Both the position numbers and the translations under genes were made by a program. Shown here in pieces: positions 37,070 through 48,378 of a stretch of DNA of 64,000 bases. The DNA comes from an uncultured beta proteobacterium (GTDB lineage Bacteria; Pseudomonadota; Gammaproteobacteria; Burkholderiales; Burkholderiaceae): the NCBI GenBank assembly GCA_903821995.1, contig CAIJNI010000040.1, forward strand, positions 219,553 to 283,552, written 5' to 3'. Positions within the stretch are counted from its first letter, which is position 1. Each line of letters opens with the position of its first letter. The notes under the pieces are model-generated. The model did no database searches and had not been told where the DNA came from. It worked only from the letters and a program-made list of their open reading frames with translations.

Positions 37070-39724
37070 ATGAAAGTTAACGACATCCGCCACAGTTTTT
37101 TAAATTTTTTCCAATCTAAGGGTCACCAGATTGTAACTTCAAGTCCTGTTGTCCCGGGAGATGATCCTACCTTGCTCTTTACTAATGCTGGAATGAACCA
37201 GTTTAAGGAAGTTTTCCTTGGGTTAGAAAAACGTCCATATATCCGAGCAACTTCAGCCCAAAAATGCGTTCGGGCTGGAGGAAAGCATAATGATTTAGAT
37301 AATGTAGGCTATACCGCTCGTCACCACACCTTTTTTGAAATGCTTGGTAATTTCTCTTTTGGGGATTACTTTAAAAAAGAAGCCATTCATTTTGCCTGGG
37401 AATTCTTAACCCAAACACTGCAATTACCCCCTGAAAAGCTATGGGTTACTGTTTATGCCGAAGATGATGAGGCTTACGCTATTTGGACTCAGCAAATTGG
37501 GGTCTCAGCAGCCCGGGTGATCAAAATAGGTGATAACAAAGGTGCACGATATGCATCGGATAATTTTTGGATGATGGGTGATACCGGGCCATGCGGACCC
37601 TGTACGGAAATTTTTTATGACCATGGCCCAGAAATTCCTGGTGGTCCACCGGGCAGTCCTGAAGAAGATGGTGATCGCTATATTGAGATCTGGAATAACG
37701 TCTTCATGCAGTTTAATCGAGACGAAGCTGGGGTAATGCATCCTTTACCTAAGCCAAGTGTTGATACTGGTATGGGATTAGAGCGCATTTCTGCAGTGAT
37801 GCAGCACGTGCATTCTAATTATGAAATTGATTTATTTGTTAACTTGTTAGCTGCTGCAAAACAATCTATCGTTAAGGCCAGCGTTCCAGAGACCTTAGTC
37901 TCCCAGATTGATGGAAATACTCCGTCACTTAGAGTCATTGCAGACCATATACGTGCAAGCTCGTTTATTGTGGCTGATGGGGTTATTCCTGGAAATGCAG
38001 GTAGAGGATACGTATTGCGACGGATCACACGCCGGGCCATTCGTCACGGATATAAGTTGGGTGCGCGCGAACCATTCTTTTATGAGTTGGTTAGCGCACT
38101 TGCTAGGGAAATGGGTGAAGCTTATCCAGAAATTAAGAATCACCAAGATCGAATTATGGGGGTTCTGAAACAAGAAGAAGAACGTTTTTTCCAAACCATT
38201 GCCAATGGAATGGAAATATTAGAAAACTCTTTAAACGAAATTGATGCCTCGCAAACAAAGGTTCTTAATGGTGAGATTGCATTTAAATTACACGATACCT
38301 TTGGATTCCCTTTAGATCTCACAGCAGATGTGTGTCGCGAACGCAATGTACTTGTCGATGTAGTTGCTTTTGATAAAGCTATGAACCATCAACGTGAACA
38401 GGCTCGAGCTGCTGGTAAATTTAAAATTTCACAAGGCTTTGAGTACTCTGGGGCTGTTACTCAATTTGAGGGCTATGAGAATTCGGTTATAGAAAAAATA
38501 AAAATAACGGGATTATTTCAAGATGGCGTTTCATTGACACAGATTTCAGCAGGAGAACATGCTGTAGTGATTGTGGATAAATCACCTTTTTATGCTGAGT
38601 CTGGAGGGCAAGTGGGTGACCGTGGTGAACTAAGAAATACTCAAGCCCTGTTTGCAGTAGAAGATACCGTGAAGGTTCAGCCTGAGGTCTTTGGACATCA
38701 TGGGCAACTGCTTGAGGGTAAGTTATCTGTTGGCGATGTTTTAACGGCTAAAGTTAATATGACTTACAGGCAGCATGTGATGCGAAATCATAGCGCAACT
38801 CATTTGATGCATAAAGCACTTCGTGAAACATTAGGTTCTCATGTCCAACAAAAGGGGTCACTAGTTGACGCTGATAAAACCCGATTTGACTTTACACATA
38901 ATGCTCCGGTGACAAAGGAACAAATTGAAGCGGTAGAACTCTTCGTCAATCAAGAGGTTTTAAAAAATCATGGGACTTCTGCACAGGTCATGTCACTAGA
39001 AGAAGCTCAAAAAACGGGTGCCATGATGTTATTTGGAGAGAAGTATGGTGAGGTGGTACGAGTTCTTGAAATTGGATCTTCAAAAGAGTTGTGTGGCGGT
39101 ACGCATGTCACCCGAACTGGAGATATTGGTTTTTTTAAGATAGTAGCTGAAAGTGGTGTTGCAGCAGGCATAAGACGAATTGAAGCTATTACAGGTGAAA
39201 ATTCTTTGAAACATTTACAAAAGATGAATCAACAAACCTTGCAAACAGCACAATTATTAAAAGCACATCCAGAAGATATTATCCAGCGCCTTGTTATGCA
39301 ACAAGAGCATTTAAAAGGGCTAGAAAAAGAACTTGAACGCTTGAATTCTAAAATGGCTGCAAGCCAGAGTGATGAATTATTAAGTCAAACAAAAACGATT
39401 AAGAACATTTCTGTTTTGGTGACGATCACACAGGCAACTGATGTAAAGATCTTGAGAGAAACACTAGATCAAATTAAAAATAAAATAAAATCAGGGATCA
39501 TTCTTTTAGCCGCGGTTAATGATGGCAAAGTTCAGTTGATTGCTGGCATCACCACAGATTTAACTTCCAAAATTAAAGCGGGCGATTTGGTGAACTACGT
39601 CGCTTTGCAAGTAGGTGGCAAGGGGGGTGGCAAACCGGATTTAGCGATGGCTGGTGGTACGGATGCAGCTTCTTTGCCCAGGGCCCTCGAGTCTGTCGCT
39701 GAGTGGCTAGAAAAGAGATTATAG
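37070..39724 (+). CDS. alaS: Alanyl-tRNA synthetase
   Basis: Class II synthetase charging and proofreading tRNA-Ala. 884 residues. Catalytic core begins [20 protein letters not shown] with [13 protein letters not shown] and [18 protein letters not shown]; the editing domain has [12 protein letters not shown] (metal-binding H-x-x-x-H) and CGGTH; the C-terminal oligomerisation/DHHA1 domain ends in [15 protein letters not shown]. tusA follows after 7 bases. Confidence 0.97.
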   Translation: MKVNDIRHSFLNFFQSKGHQIVTSSPVVPGDDPTLLFTNAGMNQFKEVFLGLEKRPYIRATSAQKCVRAGGKHNDLDNVGYTARHHTFFEMLGNFSFGDYFKKEAIHFAWEFLTQTLQLPPEKLWVTVYAEDDEAYAIWTQQIGVSAARVIKIGDNKGARYASDNFWMMGDTGPCGPCTEIFYDHGPEIPGGPPGSPEEDGDRYIEIWNNVFMQFNRDEAGVMHPLPKPSVDTGMGLERISAVMQHVHSNYEIDLFVNLLAAAKQSIVKASVPETLVSQIDGNTPSLRVIADHIRASSFIVADGVIPGNAGRGYVLRRITRRAIRHGYKLGAREPFFYELVSALAREMGEAYPEIKNHQDRIMGVLKQEEERFFQTIANGMEILENSLNEIDASQTKVLNGEIAFKLHDTFGFPLDLTADVCRERNVLVDVVAFDKAMNHQREQARAAGKFKISQGFEYSGAVTQFEGYENSVIEKIKITGLFQDGVSLTQISAGEHAVVIVDKSPFYAESGGQVGDRGELRNTQALFAVEDTVKVQPEVFGHHGQLLEGKLSVGDVLTAKVNMTYRQHVMRNHSATHLMHKALRETLGSHVQQKGSLVDADKTRFDFTHNAPVTKEQIEAVELFVNQEVLKNHGTSAQVMSLEEAQKTGAMMLFGEKYGEVVRVLEIGSSKELCGGTHVTRTGDIGFFKIVAESGVAAGIRRIEAITGENSLKHLQKMNQQTLQTAQLLKAHPEDIIQRLVMQQEHLKGLEKELERLNSKMAASQSDELLSQTKTIKNISVLVTITQATDVKILRETLDQIKNKIKSGIILLAAVNDGKVQLIAGITTDLTSKIKAGDLVNYVALQVGGKGGGKPDLAMAGGTDAASLPRALESVAEWLEKRL

Positions 39725-39731
39725 GACTGTG

Positions 39732-39968
39732 ATGAAACCTGCCCAAGTTGATAAGGAAGTGGATTGTATTGGGATGATTTGCCCCTTGCCTGTTCTACGG
39801 ACTAAAAAGGCTTTATCGGATATGACCACCGGGCAGATTCTTAAGATATTGGCAACGGATCAGGGAGCGGAGCATGATTTGCCAATGTTTGCAAAGCAAA
39901 CCGGTAATGAGCTTATATTTACTGAAACCGATGATGAAGTTTATATTTTCTATTTGCGCAGAAGATAG
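39732..39968 (+). CDS. tusA: TusA family sulfurtransferase
   Basis: 78-residue protein with the TusA core CIGMICPLPVLRTKKAL: a C-P-x-P motif whose Cys carries sulfur to tRNA 2-thiouridine or molybdopterin pathways. The ATG at 39732 follows AGGA closely; a GTG one codon earlier is possible. Probably co-transcribed with alaS. It ends with no spacer against convergent galU. Family-level call is firm, but the specific pathway is inferred. Confidence 0.85.
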   Translation: MKPAQVDKEVDCIGMICPLPVLRTKKALSDMTTGQILKILATDQGAEHDLPMFAKQTGNELIFTETDDEVYIFYLRRR

Positions 39969-40892
39969 TTACTTTGCTTTGTTAACCTTTGGTTTTTGAG
40001 CCACGACTTGTCGAGTGATATTTAGCTTCTTACTTTTTAAGAAGGCGGCAAATTCTTTCTTCACCTCAGGGTGGCTAAGCGCGAATTCAACAGTTGCTTT
40101 GAGATATCCGATTTTGCTTCCACAATCATATCTAATACCATCATATTCATAAGCTAAAACTTGCTCCTTCTGAATCAATGACTGGATTGCATCTGTAAGT
40201 TGGTACTCACCCCCCGCACCTGGGGCAAGTTTTTTAATATGTGCAAAGATATTTGCCGAAAGAACATATCTCCCAACGACGCCCATGTTTGAGGGAGCAT
40301 CTTCTGGAGCTGGCTTTTCCACAATTCCCGATAGCTTATAGAGATCTTTATCCCATTTTTTTCCAGAGATTACACCATATGATCTACTTTGTTCGTTTGC
40401 GATTTTTTCTACCCCAATGACAGAGCAGCGATAGTGTTCATAAATTTCAATCATTTGTTGCATGACTGGTTTTTTAGAATGAAGTAAATCATCAGCTAAA
40501 AATACTGCAAAAGGATCATCTCCGACTAACTTTTCCGCACAAAGTATAGCGTGTCCTAGCCCTAGGGCTTCAGCTTGACGAACATAAACACAGTCCACAT
40601 GACTTGGCTTAATACTTTGAACGATCTCAAGTAAATCTTTTTTATTCTTTGACTCAAGTTCATTTTCAAGTTCATAGGCTTTATCAAAATGATCTTCGAT
40701 CGCACGTTTACTTCGACCTGTAACAAAAATAAGTTCAGTAATACCTGCAGCCATTGCTTCTTCAACAGCATACTGAATGAGAGGTTTATCAACAACTGGA
40801 AGCATCTCTTTAGGCATTGCTTTGGTTGCCGGTAAGAACCGAGTTCCAAGACCCGCTACAGGAAAGACTGCTTTAAATATATCTTTTTTCAT
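39969..40892 (-). CDS. galU: UTP-glucose-1-phosphate uridylyltransferase
   Basis: Makes UDP-glucose for envelope polysaccharides. 307 residues with [20 protein letters not shown] (nucleotide loop), [19 protein letters not shown] (metal-binding Asp) and [11 protein letters not shown] lysine-rich tail of about 25 residues closes the protein. It lies 17 bases after valS on the same strand, so an operon is likely though the functions are unrelated. Confidence 0.95.
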   Translation of the reverse strand: MKKDIFKAVFPVAGLGTRFLPATKAMPKEMLPVVDKPLIQYAVEEAMAAGITELIFVTGRSKRAIEDHFDKAYELENELESKNKKDLLEIVQSIKPSHVDCVYVRQAEALGLGHAILCAEKLVGDDPFAVFLADDLLHSKKPVMQQMIEIYEHYRCSVIGVEKIANEQSRSYGVISGKKWDKDLYKLSGIVEKPAPEDAPSNMGVVGRYVLSANIFAHIKKLAPGAGGEYQLTDAIQSLIQKEQVLAYEYDGIRYDCGSKIGYLKATVEFALSHPEVKKEFAAFLKSKKLNITRQVVAQKPKVNKAK

Positions 40893-40909
40893 GGTGGACT
40901 CAAATTCTA

Positions 40910-43786
40910 TTAAAGGCGTAAAAGCTGTAATTCTAATTTGGCAGCTAGTTCAGAAAACTCTTTCAATCTTGCTTTTTCTTGGGCAACTACAGCTTCTGGA
41001 GCTTTGCTTGCAAAGGCTTCATTCTCTAATTTTGCCTGACTTTTATTAATTTCTCCACGTAAGCGAGTAATTTCTTTATCTAGGCGAATTTTTTCCTGCT
41101 CAATATTAATTTGAACTTCTAATAGCAGTCGCATTTCTCCAACAATGACAACGGGGGCCTGATTGGCTTTTTCATCGATCATGGCACCAGTTACATCTAT
41201 TTTAATCTCGCTCAGTTTAGCCAGACTTTGTAGGTAAGGTGCGTATTCAGAAATAAGAGATGAATTACCTTGAATGATCAGTGGCGTTTTAAGCGCAGGA
41301 GAAATTTGCATTTCCCCTCTGAGGTTTCGACAGGCATCTACTAGAGCTTTTAAATGACTCACCCACTCTTCAGAAACTTCGTCAATCTTGTCAAGGTTTG
41401 CCTGAGGGTATGGTTGCAAGGCAATAGATTGACTAGGACAATCCGCAATTGCTCTACCTGTTTTAGGTAAAACATTTTGCCAAAGTTCTTCTGTGATGAA
41501 AGGAATTAAAGGATGAGCTAGTCTTAAGATGGTTTCTAAAACACGCAGTAAAGTTCTACGGGTTGCTCTTTGATTAGCCAGGGTGCCTTGCGCAAGTTGT
41601 ACTTTAGCAAGTTCAACATACCAATCGCAGTATTCATCCCAAACAAATTGGTAAATTGAACTGGCAATATTATCAAAACGGTAGTCAGAAAAGCCTCTCG
41701 CAACATCCTGTTCCACTTTTTGTAATAGAGAAACTATCCACCTATCAGCTTGTGAAAAATGTAGATATCCTTCTGGTCCACAGTCTGCAGGACATGGACC
41801 AAAGCCGTTAGCGTCATCATCGCCCGGACAATTCATTAAAACAAAGCGGCTTGCATTCCAGAGCTTGTTACAAAAATTACGATAACCCTCACAACGTTTT
41901 AAATCAAAATTAATATTTCTGCCTAGGGTTGCCATAGATGCGAATGTGAAGCGGAGTGCATCTGTTCCAAAAGAAGGAATACCATCAGGAAATTCCTTCT
42001 TGGTTTTTTTAATAATTGATTCAGCTTGTTTGGGATTCATTAATCCCGTAGTTCTTTTGCTTAATAAATCATCCAAAGAAATTCCGTCGATCAAATCGAT
42101 TGGATCGAGGGTGTTCCCCTTCGATTTACTCATTTTTTGACCTTCTGCATCTCGCACTAGGCCATGAACATAGACTTTGTTGAAAGGAACTTGTCCAGTG
42201 AAGTGGCAGGTCATCATGATCATGCGAGCAACCCAGAAAAAGATAATGTCAAAGCCGGTTACAAGGACGCTTGATGGCAAGAAAAGATCGAGTAAGGACG
42301 TTTTGTTGGGCCAGCCTAGAGAAGAGAATGGAACTAGCGCGGAGCTAAACCATGTATCAAGGACATCATTGTCACGTTTGAGGGTGCCTTGATAGCCTGC
42401 TAAAGTTGCCTTTTTATAGGCTTCTTCTTCAGACCTTGCAACGATAATTTTTCCATCATCTTGATACCAAGCCGGGATTTGATGCCCCCACCATAACTGT
42501 CTTGAGATACACCAGTCTTGTATTCCGAGAAGCCATTGATCGTATGTGGTCTTCCAGTTTTCAGGTACAAACTTGATATCACCATTTTCGACAGCTTTGA
42601 GTGCAGCGCTTGCAATTGAGTCGCCAGGGCTATATTGATTATGTTCGCTTGGCTTTGACATGGCGACAAACCATTGGTCTGTGAGCATCGGTTCTATCAC
42701 AGCCTCAGAACGATCTCCTCGTGGAACCATCAACTCGTGTGGCGCGACTTGGTCTAACAAGTTAGCCGCTTCTAAATCTTTCACAATTTGTTTTCTGGCT
42801 GCAAAGCGATCTAGGCCTCGATAGACAGGGGGCGCATTATCATTAATCTTTGCATCGAGTGTTAAAACATTGATTAACGGCAGGTGATGGCGCTGTCCAA
42901 CAGCATAGTCATTAAAGTCGTGTGCTGGGGTTACCTTAACAACCCCAGTTCCAAAGCTTGGATCGACGTAGTCATCGGCAATAATTGGAATTTCACGGTC
43001 ACACAAAGGTAATTTAACAAATTGCCCAATTAAATGCTTGTAACGTTCATCTTCGGGATGAACCATGACTGCCACATCCCCGAGCAGCGTTTCTGGACGA
43101 GTTGTTGCTACGATGACTTCACCAGTTCCACTTACCAGAGGGTATCGGATATGCCATAAGAATCCTTTTTCAGGCTCGCTAACCACCTCTAAGTCTGAAA
43201 CAGCAGTTCCAAGTACTGGATCCCAATTAACAAGACGTTGTCCGCGATAGATTAACCCTTGATCAAAGAGGGTTACAAAAACCTCAATCACTGCTTCTGA
43301 CATCGCAGGATTCATCGTGAAATATTCATGCGACCAGTCAATCGATGCTCCAAGACGACGAATCTGTCTTGTAATTGTGGAACCTGATTCTTCTTTCCAG
43401 GCCCATACTTTTTCTAAGAATTTTTCCCTACCTAAATCATGGCGTGATATTTTTTGTGCATCAAGTTGTCTTTCCACCACAATTTGTGTAGCAATTCCAG
43501 CATGATCAGTTCCTGGGACCCACAATGCATTTTTCCCCTGCATGCGTGCATGACGAGTTAAGCCATCCATGATGGTTTGATTAAATGCATGTCCCATGTG
43601 AAGAGTTCCAGTCACATTAGGGGGCGGAAGCTGAATACAAAAATTTTCTTTAAGAGGATCTGTTGTTGCTAAGCTAATATTTTTGGAATCCCAAGCTTGG
43701 TTGAGCCTGGCCTCGACTAAGGAAGGATCAAAGGCCTTTGGTATTTCATCGGAACTAGGGCTGGTTGGTAAGTTTGAATTAGACAT
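40910..43786 (-). CDS. valS: Valyl-tRNA synthetase
   Basis: Class I synthetase for tRNA-Val. 958 residues, full length. HIGH-type motif in [19 protein letters not shown] (about 53-71), editing domain with [25 protein letters not shown] in [16 protein letters not shown], and a C-terminal coiled-coil arm (about 890-958, heptad-like and rich in E, K, L and R) typical of ValRS. Divergent from uvrD. Confidence 0.97.
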   Translation of the reverse strand: MSNSNLPTSPSSDEIPKAFDPSLVEARLNQAWDSKNISLATTDPLKENFCIQLPPPNVTGTLHMGHAFNQTIMDGLTRHARMQGKNALWVPGTDHAGIATQIVVERQLDAQKISRHDLGREKFLEKVWAWKEESGSTITRQIRRLGASIDWSHEYFTMNPAMSEAVIEVFVTLFDQGLIYRGQRLVNWDPVLGTAVSDLEVVSEPEKGFLWHIRYPLVSGTGEVIVATTRPETLLGDVAVMVHPEDERYKHLIGQFVKLPLCDREIPIIADDYVDPSFGTGVVKVTPAHDFNDYAVGQRHHLPLINVLTLDAKINDNAPPVYRGLDRFAARKQIVKDLEAANLLDQVAPHELMVPRGDRSEAVIEPMLTDQWFVAMSKPSEHNQYSPGDSIASAALKAVENGDIKFVPENWKTTYDQWLLGIQDWCISRQLWWGHQIPAWYQDDGKIIVARSEEEAYKKATLAGYQGTLKRDNDVLDTWFSSALVPFSSLGWPNKTSLLDLFLPSSVLVTGFDIIFFWVARMIMMTCHFTGQVPFNKVYVHGLVRDAEGQKMSKSKGNTLDPIDLIDGISLDDLLSKRTTGLMNPKQAESIIKKTKKEFPDGIPSFGTDALRFTFASMATLGRNINFDLKRCEGYRNFCNKLWNASRFVLMNCPGDDDANGFGPCPADCGPEGYLHFSQADRWIVSLLQKVEQDVARGFSDYRFDNIASSIYQFVWDEYCDWYVELAKVQLAQGTLANQRATRRTLLRVLETILRLAHPLIPFITEELWQNVLPKTGRAIADCPSQSIALQPYPQANLDKIDEVSEEWVSHLKALVDACRNLRGEMQISPALKTPLIIQGNSSLISEYAPYLQSLAKLSEIKIDVTGAMIDEKANQAPVVIVGEMRLLLEVQINIEQEKIRLDKEITRLRGEINKSQAKLENEAFASKAPEAVVAQEKARLKEFSELAAKLELQLLRL

Positions 43787-43823
43787 TAATTAATTTTTTC
43801 TGATAAATACATCACTTGCCAAT

Positions 43824-43829
43824 TATAAT
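43824..43829 (+). promoter_or_regulatory. Possible -10 element of uvrD
   Basis: A perfect TATAAT lies 22 bases before the uvrD GTG in the short valS-uvrD divergent gap. No good -35 is found 16-18 bases upstream, so this is tentative. Confidence 0.3.
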
Positions 43830-43851
43830 TTGCTTATTTAATAGAGGCTGT

Positions 43852-46182
43852 GTGACTGAATTACTCCACAATTTAAATCCCGAGCAACTCCAAGCGGTTA
43901 CATTAACTATATCTGATGAACAGGGACAATCACAGTCAGCCTTGATACTGGCTGGAGCTGGTAGCGGTAAAACAAGAGTTTTAACGACTCGTATCGCATG
44001 GCTTGTTCAAACAGGTCAGGCCTCTCCGATTGGGGTATTAGCGGTTACATTTACTAATAAAGCAGCAAAAGAGATGTTAACCCGTTTATCTGCGATGTTG
44101 CCAATTAATACGCGTGGCATGTGGGTAGGAACCTTCCATGGGTTGTGTAATCGCTTGTTACGAGCACATTTCAAGGATGCTGGGTTGCCATCCACCTTTC
44201 AAATTTTAGATACCCAAGATCAATTATCTGCCATCAAACGCTTACTTAAAGCGTTGAAAGTGGACGATGAAAAATACCCACCTAAACAACTCCAGTATTT
44301 TGTTTCAAACGCGAAGGAGAGAGGGCATCGTCCTAAGGATATGGCCCCTAATGATGATTTTCAGGCCATGATGATTAAGTTATACCAAGCCTACGAAGAA
44401 CAGTGTCAGCGTGAAGGAGTGGTTGATTTTTCAGAGTTACTTTTACGGTCTTATGAATTACTTAAATTTAATGAGCCTATTCGCGCACACTATCAGCAGC
44501 GGTTTAGGCATATATTGGTTGATGAGTTTCAAGATACCAATGCATTACAGTATTTGTGGCTTAAATTATTATCTGGCCAAGGCGGAACTCATCAAGCCTC
44601 TGTATTTGCAGTCGGAGATGATGACCAAAGTATTTACGCATTTAGGGGGGCAGATGTCGCTAATATGCGTTCATTTGAAAAACAATACCGTCCAATTACG
44701 ATTAAGTTGGAACAAAACTATAGATCGCATGCCAATATTCTAAATTCAGCCAACCATTTGATTGCGCACAACCAGGACCGACTGGGAAAGAACTTAAGGA
44801 CGGATGCTGGACTTGGAGAGCTCGTTCGTCTTTATGAGGCAGCAACTGACGGCGTCGAAGCAGGATGGCTTGTTGATGAAATTCGGGGGCTCATTGCTGA
44901 AGGAAATGCACGAAGTGAAATAGCTATTTTGTACCGCAGTAATGCGCAATCTCGAATTATTGAGCATGGTCTATTTTCAGCTGCCATCCCATATAGGGTC
45001 TATGGCGGCTTACGCTTCTTTGAGCGTTCTGAAATTAAACACGCATTGGCTTATTTACGACTCTTAGAAAATCCAAATGATGACACGTCTTTTTCTAGAG
45101 TTGTCAATTTTCCAACACGCGGTATTGGCGCTCGAACATTAGAAGCGCTTCAGGATATGGCAAAGACACAAAATAGCTCTTTATATACAGCGGCAAGTTT
45201 TATGGAAGGTAAGGTAGGGGCGTCTTTAAATGGTTTTATTCGCTTAGTGGACCATATGCGAGAAGCGACAAGAAGAAATACTCTTCCTGAAGTCATTGAT
45301 TTTGTGATTCAACATAGTGGATTAATTCAACACTATCTGAGTGAAAAAGAGGGTCAGGACCGCATTGAAAACTTACAAGAATTAGTGAATGCTGCAACAG
45401 CTTTTGTTGCAGAAGAGGGTCTCAGCCAGGATGCCTTAGCGCTTACACCTGTAGAGATGAATTCTAGCTTGGCAGTTGATCCTCTTTTTGAAGGGCTCGC
45501 ATCAGAAGAAGTGGCAGATATGTCTCCCTTGGCTGCGTTTTTGGCTCATGCATCTCTTGAGGCTGGCGACAACCAAGCACAAGCCGGTCAAGATGCTGTT
45601 CAATTGATGACGGTCCATTCTTCTAAGGGGCTTGAGTTCAAAGCTGTGTTTATTACCGGGCTTGAAGAAGGCTTATTTCCGCATGAGAACAGTATTAATG
45701 AACCCAAGGGACTCGAAGAAGAAAGACGACTGATGTATGTTGCTATTACCCGTGCCAGAGATCGGTTATACCTCTCTCATACACAATCAAGAATGCTACA
45801 TGGACAAGTTCGTTATAACTTACCATCACGTTTTTTAGATGAGCTGCCAGAAGAGTGTTTAAAGGTGCTAACACCAAAACAAAATGAATCTCGTTGGGGC
45901 GGTACGCGACAAACTTATCCAAGCTGGGGAAATGGCGGATCTGATGATGACTTGCCTGTGAGAAGAATTGCAACAGAAAGCTCGATTACAGTATCTTCTA
46001 AGAAAAATAACTCAGGCCATGGTTTTTATGTGGGGCAAGGGGTATTTCATGCAAAATTTGGCGAAGGACGAGTTACTGCTATAGAAGGAACAGGGAGTGA
46101 TGCAAAAGCCCAAGTTAATTTTTCGAGGCACGGTGTGAAGTGGTTGCAACTTAGTATTGCAAAACTAACGCCAGTCAATTAA
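43852..46182 (+). CDS. uvrD: DNA helicase II (UvrD/Rep family)
   Basis: SF1A 3'-5' helicase for nucleotide excision and mismatch repair, the latter fitting mutL at the left edge. 776 residues from the GTG at 43852 (AGAGG just upstream), giving VTELLHNLNPEQLQAV. Motifs: Q motif, Walker A LAGAGSGKTRVL, Ia TFTNKAAKEM, II VDEFQDTN, III GDDDQSIYAFRGA, IV-V region TVHSSKGLEFKAVF, VI VAITRARDRLYL. The C-terminal Tudor-like end has GVFHAKFGEGRV. Four bases overlap with the convergent BPSS1780 gene (shared TTAA). Confidence 0.95.
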   Translation: MTELLHNLNPEQLQAVTLTISDEQGQSQSALILAGAGSGKTRVLTTRIAWLVQTGQASPIGVLAVTFTNKAAKEMLTRLSAMLPINTRGMWVGTFHGLCNRLLRAHFKDAGLPSTFQILDTQDQLSAIKRLLKALKVDDEKYPPKQLQYFVSNAKERGHRPKDMAPNDDFQAMMIKLYQAYEEQCQREGVVDFSELLLRSYELLKFNEPIRAHYQQRFRHILVDEFQDTNALQYLWLKLLSGQGGTHQASVFAVGDDDQSIYAFRGADVANMRSFEKQYRPITIKLEQNYRSHANILNSANHLIAHNQDRLGKNLRTDAGLGELVRLYEAATDGVEAGWLVDEIRGLIAEGNARSEIAILYRSNAQSRIIEHGLFSAAIPYRVYGGLRFFERSEIKHALAYLRLLENPNDDTSFSRVVNFPTRGIGARTLEALQDMAKTQNSSLYTAASFMEGKVGASLNGFIRLVDHMREATRRNTLPEVIDFVIQHSGLIQHYLSEKEGQDRIENLQELVNAATAFVAEEGLSQDALALTPVEMNSSLAVDPLFEGLASEEVADMSPLAAFLAHASLEAGDNQAQAGQDAVQLMTVHSSKGLEFKAVFITGLEEGLFPHENSINEPKGLEEERRLMYVAITRARDRLYLSHTQSRMLHGQVRYNLPSRFLDELPEECLKVLTPKQNESRWGGTRQTYPSWGNGGSDDDLPVRRIATESSITVSSKKNNSGHGFYVGQGVFHAKFGEGRVTAIEGTGSDAKAQVNFSRHGVKWLQLSIAKLTPVN

Positions 46183-46979
46183 GCCACGGCTGAAATTGTT
46201 GGCGCTTGGATATCACTAGAATCTACGAAACAAGACTTCCAAGTTGCAAAAAAAGAGCAGTAAAGTACAGTGAGAGCTGCCATTGTGATGGGGCTAATGA
46301 GGTATGAAGCAACTGAGCTTAAATTCATTGCCTCAAAAAATGCGCCGAGAAATAATGGTATAGCTACTAATATCAGGCCCCAAATACAAAAATAAACCAT
46401 AAAGGCCCAGCGGTTCATCCAACAAGCCACTATGCTTCCAAAAAGAGCCTTGGCAATAGTCATCCCTTTCCAAGCCACAAGTTGTGGAGAAAACCACATC
46501 AGTAAAGAGATGGGAATATATAAAATCCCTCCGATCACAATTGCTTGATAAAACTCTTTCAATACATCTGGGGCGGAGATTTGTGTTGCCGTTAAGAGTG
46601 GAACTAGCTTTTCTACGTCTACAAATTGGGAAGAAATGACACTCAACATAAGAATTAAGAGGGTATAAATTAGGCCCAATTTTAATAAGTTTTTACGCAC
46701 GCCCGAAGGGAGTTCTCTAAGGGGTGAAATATAAACACTTGGCGCCACACGTTCTTTACGAATGACTTTTTGACAGGCGGTTAGAAACCCTACAGAAAAA
46801 ACAGGGCTTAATACAAGGATCAAGATAAAACCAATAATTGGTAAAAACATAGAAAGCTGCACGACAAAAATGTATAAAAATACAAGCATGAGAAAAGTGA
46901 AGGGATTTTGTTTGAATAGCCAAAAACCTTGTCTGATCCAGAGATATCCTGTTTGTGGAGAAACCTTATTAATATGCAT
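46179..46979 (-). CDS. BPSS1780 family membrane protein
   Basis: 266-residue inner-membrane protein with five or six hydrophobic helices, opening with HINKVSPQTGYLWIRQGFWL and FKQNPFTFLMLVFLY. It matches the uncharacterised BPSS1780 family found mainly in betaproteobacteria. Its start overlaps the thrB end by 11 bases, so translation is probably coupled. No function is known. Confidence 0.75.
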   Translation of the reverse strand: MHINKVSPQTGYLWIRQGFWLFKQNPFTFLMLVFLYIFVVQLSMFLPIIGFILILVLSPVFSVGFLTACQKVIRKERVAPSVYISPLRELPSGVRKNLLKLGLIYTLLILMLSVISSQFVDVEKLVPLLTATQISAPDVLKEFYQAIVIGGILYIPISLLMWFSPQLVAWKGMTIAKALFGSIVACWMNRWAFMVYFCIWGLILVAIPLFLGAFFEAMNLSSVASYLISPITMAALTVLYCSFFATWKSCFVDSSDIQAPTISAVA

Positions 46980-47940
46980 ATGACTTTATTCGGTCTTTTA
47001 AGATGATTTCGAAATGATTGGGATCGTGGGGTGCTAGCAGTTTAGCTTCACGGGGGAGATAAAAGTCCCATAGGCGAGATACCCAAAACCTTAATGCGGC
47101 AGATCTGAGCATCATAGGCCATGCCTCTTGTTCCTCTGGGGTAAAAGTTCTAATTCTCTTGTAGCTCTCAAGTGTACTTTGTAAAAGAGGGGGAAGAAAT
47201 TTGCCAGTATTTTGATCGATACACCAATCATTGACTGTGACCGCCAAATCAAATAACCATTTATCCTTACCAGCAAAATAAAAATCAAAAAAACCACTTA
47301 ATAATGGAGTGGAGGAATCAATAAACAAGACATTGTCTCTAAATAGGTCGCAATGGGATGGACCTTCTGGAAGTTTTTGATATAGCGAGCTGTTAAAGAA
47401 AAGTTCTTGAGCGCTTAGTTCAGACAAAAGTAATTGTCGTTGTTCTTCGCTGACGTGCGGCAAAATAGTCGGAATTGTCTTTTGCCACCAGCTTAAACTT
47501 CTTAAGTTTTCTTGATGAAGTGTGAAATTTTTTCCAGTCAGGTGAAGTTTTGCTAGCATCAATCCCACTTGCTCACAATGGGTTGATTGAGGCTGCATTG
47601 CAGGCTTGCCAGACAACTTTGAGATCACAGCGGCAGGTTTCCCTTTTAATTCTGCAAAAACGCCACCTGACAGCGTCATCATCGGCGCGGGCACTGCAAT
47701 TTCATTTTTTGCTAGAAAAAGCATTAATTCTAAATAGTAAGGTAACTGACCTGCAGTAAGTCTTTCAAAAATTGTCAGAACGAATTCATGTTTTTCATTA
47801 TTATTCTGAGTCGTTAGAAAGAAATTACTATTTTCAATTCCGGATTCAATACCATCCAGAGCGGTGACTTGCCCTAGGCTGTAGTTTGTTTCTATCCAAG
47901 ATGTTGCTTCGGAAAAAGTAATTGGTGTAAAAACTGCCAT
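46969..47940 (-). CDS. thrB: Homoserine kinase (ThrB type II, APH-like fold)
   Basis: Phosphorylates homoserine in threonine synthesis. 323 residues of the choline-kinase/APH superfamily: GIESGIENSNFFLTT (nucleotide loop region), the Brenner-type catalytic loop GPSHCDLFRDNVLFID (about 200-215), and the metal-binding GFFDFYFAGKDKWLFDLA. Sits between a DUF2782 gene and the BPSS1780 gene in the arrangement common to betaproteobacteria, opposite polA. Confidence 0.92.
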   Translation of the reverse strand: MAVFTPITFSEATSWIETNYSLGQVTALDGIESGIENSNFFLTTQNNNEKHEFVLTIFERLTAGQLPYYLELMLFLAKNEIAVPAPMMTLSGGVFAELKGKPAAVISKLSGKPAMQPQSTHCEQVGLMLAKLHLTGKNFTLHQENLRSLSWWQKTIPTILPHVSEEQRQLLLSELSAQELFFNSSLYQKLPEGPSHCDLFRDNVLFIDSSTPLLSGFFDFYFAGKDKWLFDLAVTVNDWCIDQNTGKFLPPLLQSTLESYKRIRTFTPEEQEAWPMMLRSAALRFWVSRLWDFYLPREAKLLAPHDPNHFEIILKDRIKSYAY

Positions 47941-47945
47941 AGTAA

Positions 47946-48356
47946 TTAGAAAGGCAAGCGCACAGACGGAACGCGTTCGATCGGTGAGCCACTTTGATTA
48001 GGAGACTGAATCATTGGTGGGCTCATTTCATAATGCGTACCAAAACTAGAGTCCACCTGAATTTCTACAGGTTTGACTCCCTCGCGATATTCCCGAATTT
48101 GGGTACCTTTTTCATCCTTATACTCAAAAGTGAGATTTCTTGTGGATTCGGCAGTATTACTTTGGCGCCCCCCAACTTTCTTTGCAATGGGTTGTGCATT
48201 GATCTGATTAATTTCTTCTAAAGAAAGCCCATCAGTATTATTTGATTGGGCGACAGCTCTATTCTCTAACAGGAATAATAGGCAAAAACCAAAGCAAATC
48301 CGTCTCAAGTTGAGACCAAAGCGGGGCGAAAAAAACGAAAATTTAGTGTAGTTCAT
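47946..48356 (-). CDS. DUF2782 family exported protein
   Basis: 136 residues. A basic, hydrophobic N-terminus (RRICFGFCLLFLLENRAVAQ) looks like a signal peptide with an AVA-Q cleavage site. The C-terminal half contains the DUF2782 core TFEYKDEKGTQIREYREGVK followed by PVEIQVDSSFGTHYEM. Function unknown. First gene of the DUF2782-thrB-BPSS1780 operon, with its ATG only 22 bases from the divergent polA ATG. Confidence 0.8.
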   Translation of the reverse strand: MNYTKFSFFSPRFGLNLRRICFGFCLLFLLENRAVAQSNNTDGLSLEEINQINAQPIAKKVGGRQSNTAESTRNLTFEYKDEKGTQIREYREGVKPVEIQVDSSFGTHYEMSPPMIQSPNQSGSPIERVPSVRLPF

Positions 48357-48378
48357 AACTTAATTGTACGATTGTAGG